DNA from: Molanna angustata
Taxonomy: Eukaryota; Arthropoda; Insecta; Trichoptera; Molannidae
Direction of reading: 5' to 3'
DNA: 64,000 bases
Assembly: GCA_963576475.1 (NCBI GenBank)
Contig: OY754964.1
Coordinates: forward strand, 52,173,892 to 52,237,891
In this document: positions 60,494 to 64,000 of the stretch, piece after piece
Layout: the number at the start of each line of letters is the position of its first letter
Position numbering within the stretch: position 1 is the first letter of the stretch
The notes under the pieces: model-generated
Database searches by the model: none
What the model saw: the letters and a program-made list of their open reading frames with translations, nothing else
What the model was told of the DNA's origin: nothing
Position numbers and translations under genes: made by a program

Positions 60494-60658
60494 AGTTAAA
60501 AAATACACCAACTAGGTACTATGTGAGTTTTCTAAGTTAAAAAATACACCAACTAGGTACTATGTGAGTTTTCTAAGTTAAAAAATACACCAACTAGGTA
60601 CTATGTGAGTTTTCTAAGTTAAAAAATACACCAACTAGGTACTATGTGAGTTTTCTAA
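60494..60658. repeat. Minisatellite, 41 bp unit, 4 copies
   Basis: AGTTAAAAAATACACCAACT and AGGTACTATGTGAGTTTTC repeat every 41 bp (60495, 60536, 60577, 60618) without visible difference. A recent local expansion. Confidence 0.95.
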
Positions 60659-60699
60659 GAAAAACATAGTGAAACAATGTTATTTCTTTTATATACAAA

Positions 60700-60735
60700 A
60701 AACAGAAGAGGGAATCTAAATTCCCTCTTCTGTTT
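60700..60735. repeat. Perfect 16 bp hairpin with 4-base loop
   Basis: AAACAGAAGAGGGAAT, CTAA, ATTCCCTCTTCTGTTT, 42 bp after the 41 bp minisatellite. Purine-rich on one arm. No adjacent gene, so a terminator role is not supported. Confidence 0.85.
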
Positions 60736-60956
60736 CAAAAAAGAAACAATAGATATTAGATACCTACATGAAATTCAGAATGAATGTTAAGGGTTTTTGA
60801 AGCCCCCAAAAAACTTTTACATAAGTAGGTACTATTTATATTTTACTTTTGTCATCTCAATACACACATTTGCTTTTGTTGGTGAAATGAGGTTGTTGGA
60901 AAAAACAACATAAAAGTTTATAAAAGCTTTATTTTAAGTAGGTATGAAAGGGATGA

Positions 60957-61130
60957 CATGACCTCAATGATATTATGAAAGAAAGAAATGTTAAAAGTGT
61001 GAATAGCAGACGAATATGTATGATAAGATGCATTAATATTAATGAGGAGATAAAAGTGTGACAAGATAAAAAAATTGGCTTTCAGTTCTCTCTGCCTACC
61101 CTGCGAGGGACTTGGCGTGATGGTATGTAT
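60957..61130 (+). pseudogene. LINE RT C-terminal relic (ATGT-tailed family)
   Basis: NDIMKERNVKSVNSRRICMI and RCININEE match NEILKDGNVRSVSNRRTCMR and RCMNVDEA of the 13485 LINE. A stop and a frameshift follow, then CTCTCTGCCTACCCTGCGAG and GCGTGATGGTATGTATGT give the canonical 3' end. Confidence 0.75.
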
Positions 61131-61446
61131 GTATTATGTATATTAACTCATTTGCCCTACAAGTATTTGTGAAAATATGAACAAAAAATAAATAACAATG
61201 ATTTTTTTCTTATACTATACTATTACATTCAATACAAATTAGACAACGTAAAAGGGTTGAGTTGATGTTGATGGATATTATACTTACTTATTATTGATTC
61301 AATCGATTATTTTTGTAGTATAATATTTTAATTACTATCCTATGATAGAGTAATAAATATCATTATCAGAATAACAAAAAAATATGAAGACTTCTGTGAA
61401 ATACTTTCTATAATCAGGATATATACGAATGGGTTTTTTTTAAATA

Positions 61447-61560
61447 GGTATTGATTTATTTATTTATTTACAAAATATACGGCATAAGTCATTTACTTGT
61501 TACAATAATATATACACTTATAATAATTAATTACACACAAAGATAAAATATTGAAACAAA
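61447..61560 (-). mobile_element. Probable inverted LINE 3' tail
   Basis: ATTGATTTATTTATTTATTT opens an AT-rich stretch that on the minus strand would be a 3' UTR with an AATA-type tail. No coding part is recognised. The overlapping open frame (61527-61733) is low complexity. Confidence 0.3.
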
Positions 61561-61690
61561 TAAAAATATAGACATTGATGAAATATAAAAACATAAAATA
61601 TAGATTTAGATAAAATATAAATATATAGATTTAGATAAAAACACAGATTAAGACAAAATAGACAAAAAAGAATCAGAGAACTAGAAAAAA

Positions 61691-62280
61691 AAAACGAGTG
61701 GGTTGTGGCCAACGCTAAACTCCTCACTAACAAGTCATTCTATAAAGTATTCAAATTCTGTATGGAAAATTTTCAGCATTTTCATGAAATGAGTTTGTTA
61801 AATAATTTTTTATTTAAATATTTTAGTATGAAAACTTGATAACTCTTCAATGCCATTTTATGAAAGTGATGTGCCTTTTTAACAATTTGATAATATAAAT
61901 TTCAATTTTTAAGTTTCCTGAGTTTGGGGTCACTTTGAAATATTTGACAGTTAAAAAAATTGAGAAGCACTATTCACATATCGTTCAAAATCTAATGGGG
62001 TCTAAGCGAGCATTAGATATATATATTTGCAAAATTTGAATAGAATCTAAAGAGTACTTTAGTCTATAATCGATAAAGTAAAAATTAGCACGCCGTACAT
62101 AGCACACTGCACATAGCACACTGCACACAGCACATAGCACACACACACACAGATACATTGTGATGAAACTTTCAAAATACAATCTCAGTATGATACTAGT
62201 TGATTATCTGCAAAAAAAAATAGCCTTAAAAATTGCGAAATCATAACTCCCCACTATATCCCCTTGGGCTAATGAGGAGT
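61691..62280. mobile_element. Family D element, small copy without satellite
   Basis: Shares the left AAAACGAGTGGGTTGTGGCC and CTAAACTC with 40105, and the right ATTGCGAAATCATAACTCCC region with 46812. Its inverted ends are ACTCCTCA (61719-61726) and TGAGGAGT (62273-62280). Inside, at the place of the GGCGTAC repeat of the large copy, lies a CACATAGCACACTG and (CA)n block. It lacks the 313 bp array, so it shows the family without satellite growth. Confidence 0.65.
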
Positions 62281-63466
62281 AAAAATAATAAGAGAGAAAA
62301 AAAACCGAATGTGACAATAGATCTACTGCATCTATATAAGTTGAGAGCTATATCCGGCAAAAATAAATAAGGTACGCGTAAAAGTACCTTAGACATATCT
62401 CAATTAAATCACTGTGAAATAACATGTGTAATTTTACTGTGTATGCAGTAAAATTACCTATGAACATATTAATATCACTTACTCTTAAAGGAAAATAACT
62501 TTATTTCGTAGAGAACCACGGTTCGATTAATCATGCGGCTCACTTTATACATATTTTGAACAATATTTAAATATATTATTAAACTCACAATAAAACTATT
62601 TAACACCTCTCTGAATGTTGAATATTTTGAAGAAATAACGAGATTAATATTAAGTGTTTTCGCATACTTCATTTACATAAATATATGTTAGAGAATTTGT
62701 CTTTTTAACTCACAACGAAAAATGGCATATTCTGATTGATTTAAACTTCAAATGTATAAAAGATGAAAATGAAAGTTACTATTATATAAGAAGTAGGTTT
62801 ACGTCTATAAAAATCACCTGTTACCACCAGAAAAGTTATGTTTACCAAGTCAGGTGTGGCAATTAACAAGAAGCTCACAATTTGTTCAAGTTTTCACAAT
62901 AAAACACTCCAGACGATAGATCGTGGCTTGCTTTAAACAAAGTTGAGAGCAGAAGCAGGTGTTGTATTTAAAGAAATATATTTCAACAATGACAAATGGA
63001 AAATGTTGAAAGAAGAAATATTTTCTAAAGCTTTGTTGGGTCACCTCACTAGACTTGGATAACAAATATATCAACGTTTTACATATTTTGTCTACAGACA
63101 ATTAAGTTCATAATATAAAATAAAAAATATTCGCAAATATCGAATTTGTTGCACATAATTACATAATTTTAACACACCACTATTGGGCCCATAGACGTTG
63201 TTCTGCCACAGACCGCATTTTATGTAGGTATATCACCATTTTTTTTCGTACATTTGAATGTGGTGTATTCTCTAGATGCGCACTTAATACAGATGTCAAT
63301 AGATATGTATGTTCACACCGCCCTCAATTGAAAGATAACTTAAAAATGAAATAGGATCCTTTTTCCTATATATATATAAAAAAACATGAGGGCGTGTAGG
63401 GAAGTTAAAATTTGTGGTTATCTGTATTTTTGGATGTGAATTAAAAAAAAATCGTTGAAAAAATAA

Positions 63467-63604
63467 CCTACATGTTTAATATAGAAAACAAACTATCTAA
63501 AAATATTTATAAATTTGTATTTAAGTGGTTATAGTTTGGTACGTATTCTTGAATTTTGTATACTATCGCCATCGACAATTGGATCTCATGTGTTATGTAC
63601 AACT
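63467..63604 (+). mobile_element. Helentron-like family C, right-end fragment
   Basis: ACCTACATGTTTAATATAGA, TATAGTTTGGTACGTATTC, ACTATCGCCATCGACAATTG and GATCTCATGTGTTATGTAC match the right end of the 51887 copy in order. The embedded LINE tail and the rest are missing. Confidence 0.65.
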
Positions 63605-63722
63605 AGTTATTATAGAATTTTTATGTAAAAATACTTTAGTATATTTTGTTCATTAATTTTAAAATAGATTTCCACTCTGTTGGCACAAAAACTTTAGAAT
63701 CATTAATTTTCATTTTATTTTG

Positions 63723-63919
63723 TTAAGCTTCTCGGGCAACTTAAAAGTACTATATCAAATATTAATTTAACACGCACTAAACAAGTTGCCAAATTCTGGA
63801 GACTTATGATATTAATCGTCTCACAGATCCACTATTAAAAACTGAGTCTCCATTAGGAATCGAATCCGGGTCTTTTGGATCAGCAGTCAGATACCTAATC
63901 ACCTGAGCCACGAAGGCCG
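63723..63919 (-). mobile_element. tRNA-derived SINE, family A, minus strand
   Basis: From the right: GGCCTTCGTGGCTCAGGTGA (inverted), loop, antisense B box GGAATCGAATCCGGG, body ACAAGTTGCCAAATTCTGG and 3' end CTTCTCGGGCAACT at the left. Near full length, moderately diverged. Confidence 0.85.
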
Positions 63920-64000
63920 AAAATGATAATAAAACACAGTTAAATAAAAATAAACATAAAAGTTCATTTGTATTCATACCGTCGTGGTTTTTTTACACAA

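Noticed and set aside
60700..60735. Intrinsic transcription terminator
   Set aside because: The hairpin is perfect but this is eukaryotic DNA, no gene ends here, and no U-tract follows.

Overview
The window is AT-rich, intron/intergenic-type animal DNA with no intact host gene that I can recognise. An insect, most probably a moth or butterfly, is suggested by an interstitial (TTAGG)n telomere-type tract at 48646-48738, by tRNA-derived SINEs, by many 5'-truncated non-LTR retrotransposons (LINEs), and by recurrent GTAGGTACCTAC-like flanks; the lepidopteran assignment is inference. Almost every recognisable protein fragment is the C-terminal end of a LINE reverse transcriptase. The exception is a broken THAP-domain exon at 14210-14413.

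Layout. 0-13 kb: SINEs (families A and B here), foldback MITEs, head-to-head LINE ends (5745-6484), a LINE C-terminus whose 3' UTR is duplicated (7907-8647) and a 62-69 bp minisatellite (9095-9510). 13.2-15 kb: a ~1.03 kb DNA transposon with ~205 bp terminal inverted repeats carrying a THAP first exon, its left repeat split by a LINE with a 12 bp target duplication. 16-30 kb: SINEs, LINE relics, a perfect 52 bp minisatellite, a Penelope/hammerhead-like remnant and two further LINE families. 30.8-36.2 kb: a Helentron-like element invaded by a 721 nt pure (AC)n tract, followed by a seemingly identical 2,014 bp tandem copy with a second (AC)n of 231 nt. 37-40 kb: two LINE ends and a TTAA-flanked inverted-repeat element. 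40.1-46.9 kb: a 313 bp satellite array enclosed between the ends of a transposon and partly duplicated with it. 48.6-54 kb: the telomeric tract and a foldback element built of 15-17 bp repeats, inserted in a LINE tail whose empty counterpart lies 700 bp away. 55.8-59.5 kb: LINE-in-LINE and LINE-in-Helentron nests. 60-64 kb: a 41 bp minisatellite, a perfect hairpin, a small relative of the satellite-bearing element, and an inverted SINE.

Stretches over ~300 bases where I see no gene and no clear repeat: 486-1247, 1399-1976, 2216-2819, 4263-5171, 6485-7187, 8650-9094, 9511-9992, 10796-11097, 11161-11770, 11991-13204, 15513-16689, 17606-18111, 18475-18934, 20456-22790, 22959-23469, 23761-25559, 25713-26547, 28336-29524, 29766-30384, 30461-30820, 38362-39539, 46852-48645, 49266-49916, 51131-51669, 52881-53649, 54087-55059, 55141-55845, 59497-59827, 59936-60493, 61131-61690 and 62281-63466. 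They are AT-rich, stop-dense and probably old repeat or intergenic DNA. The elements do not work together as a pathway: they record successive layers of transposition and tandem amplification.
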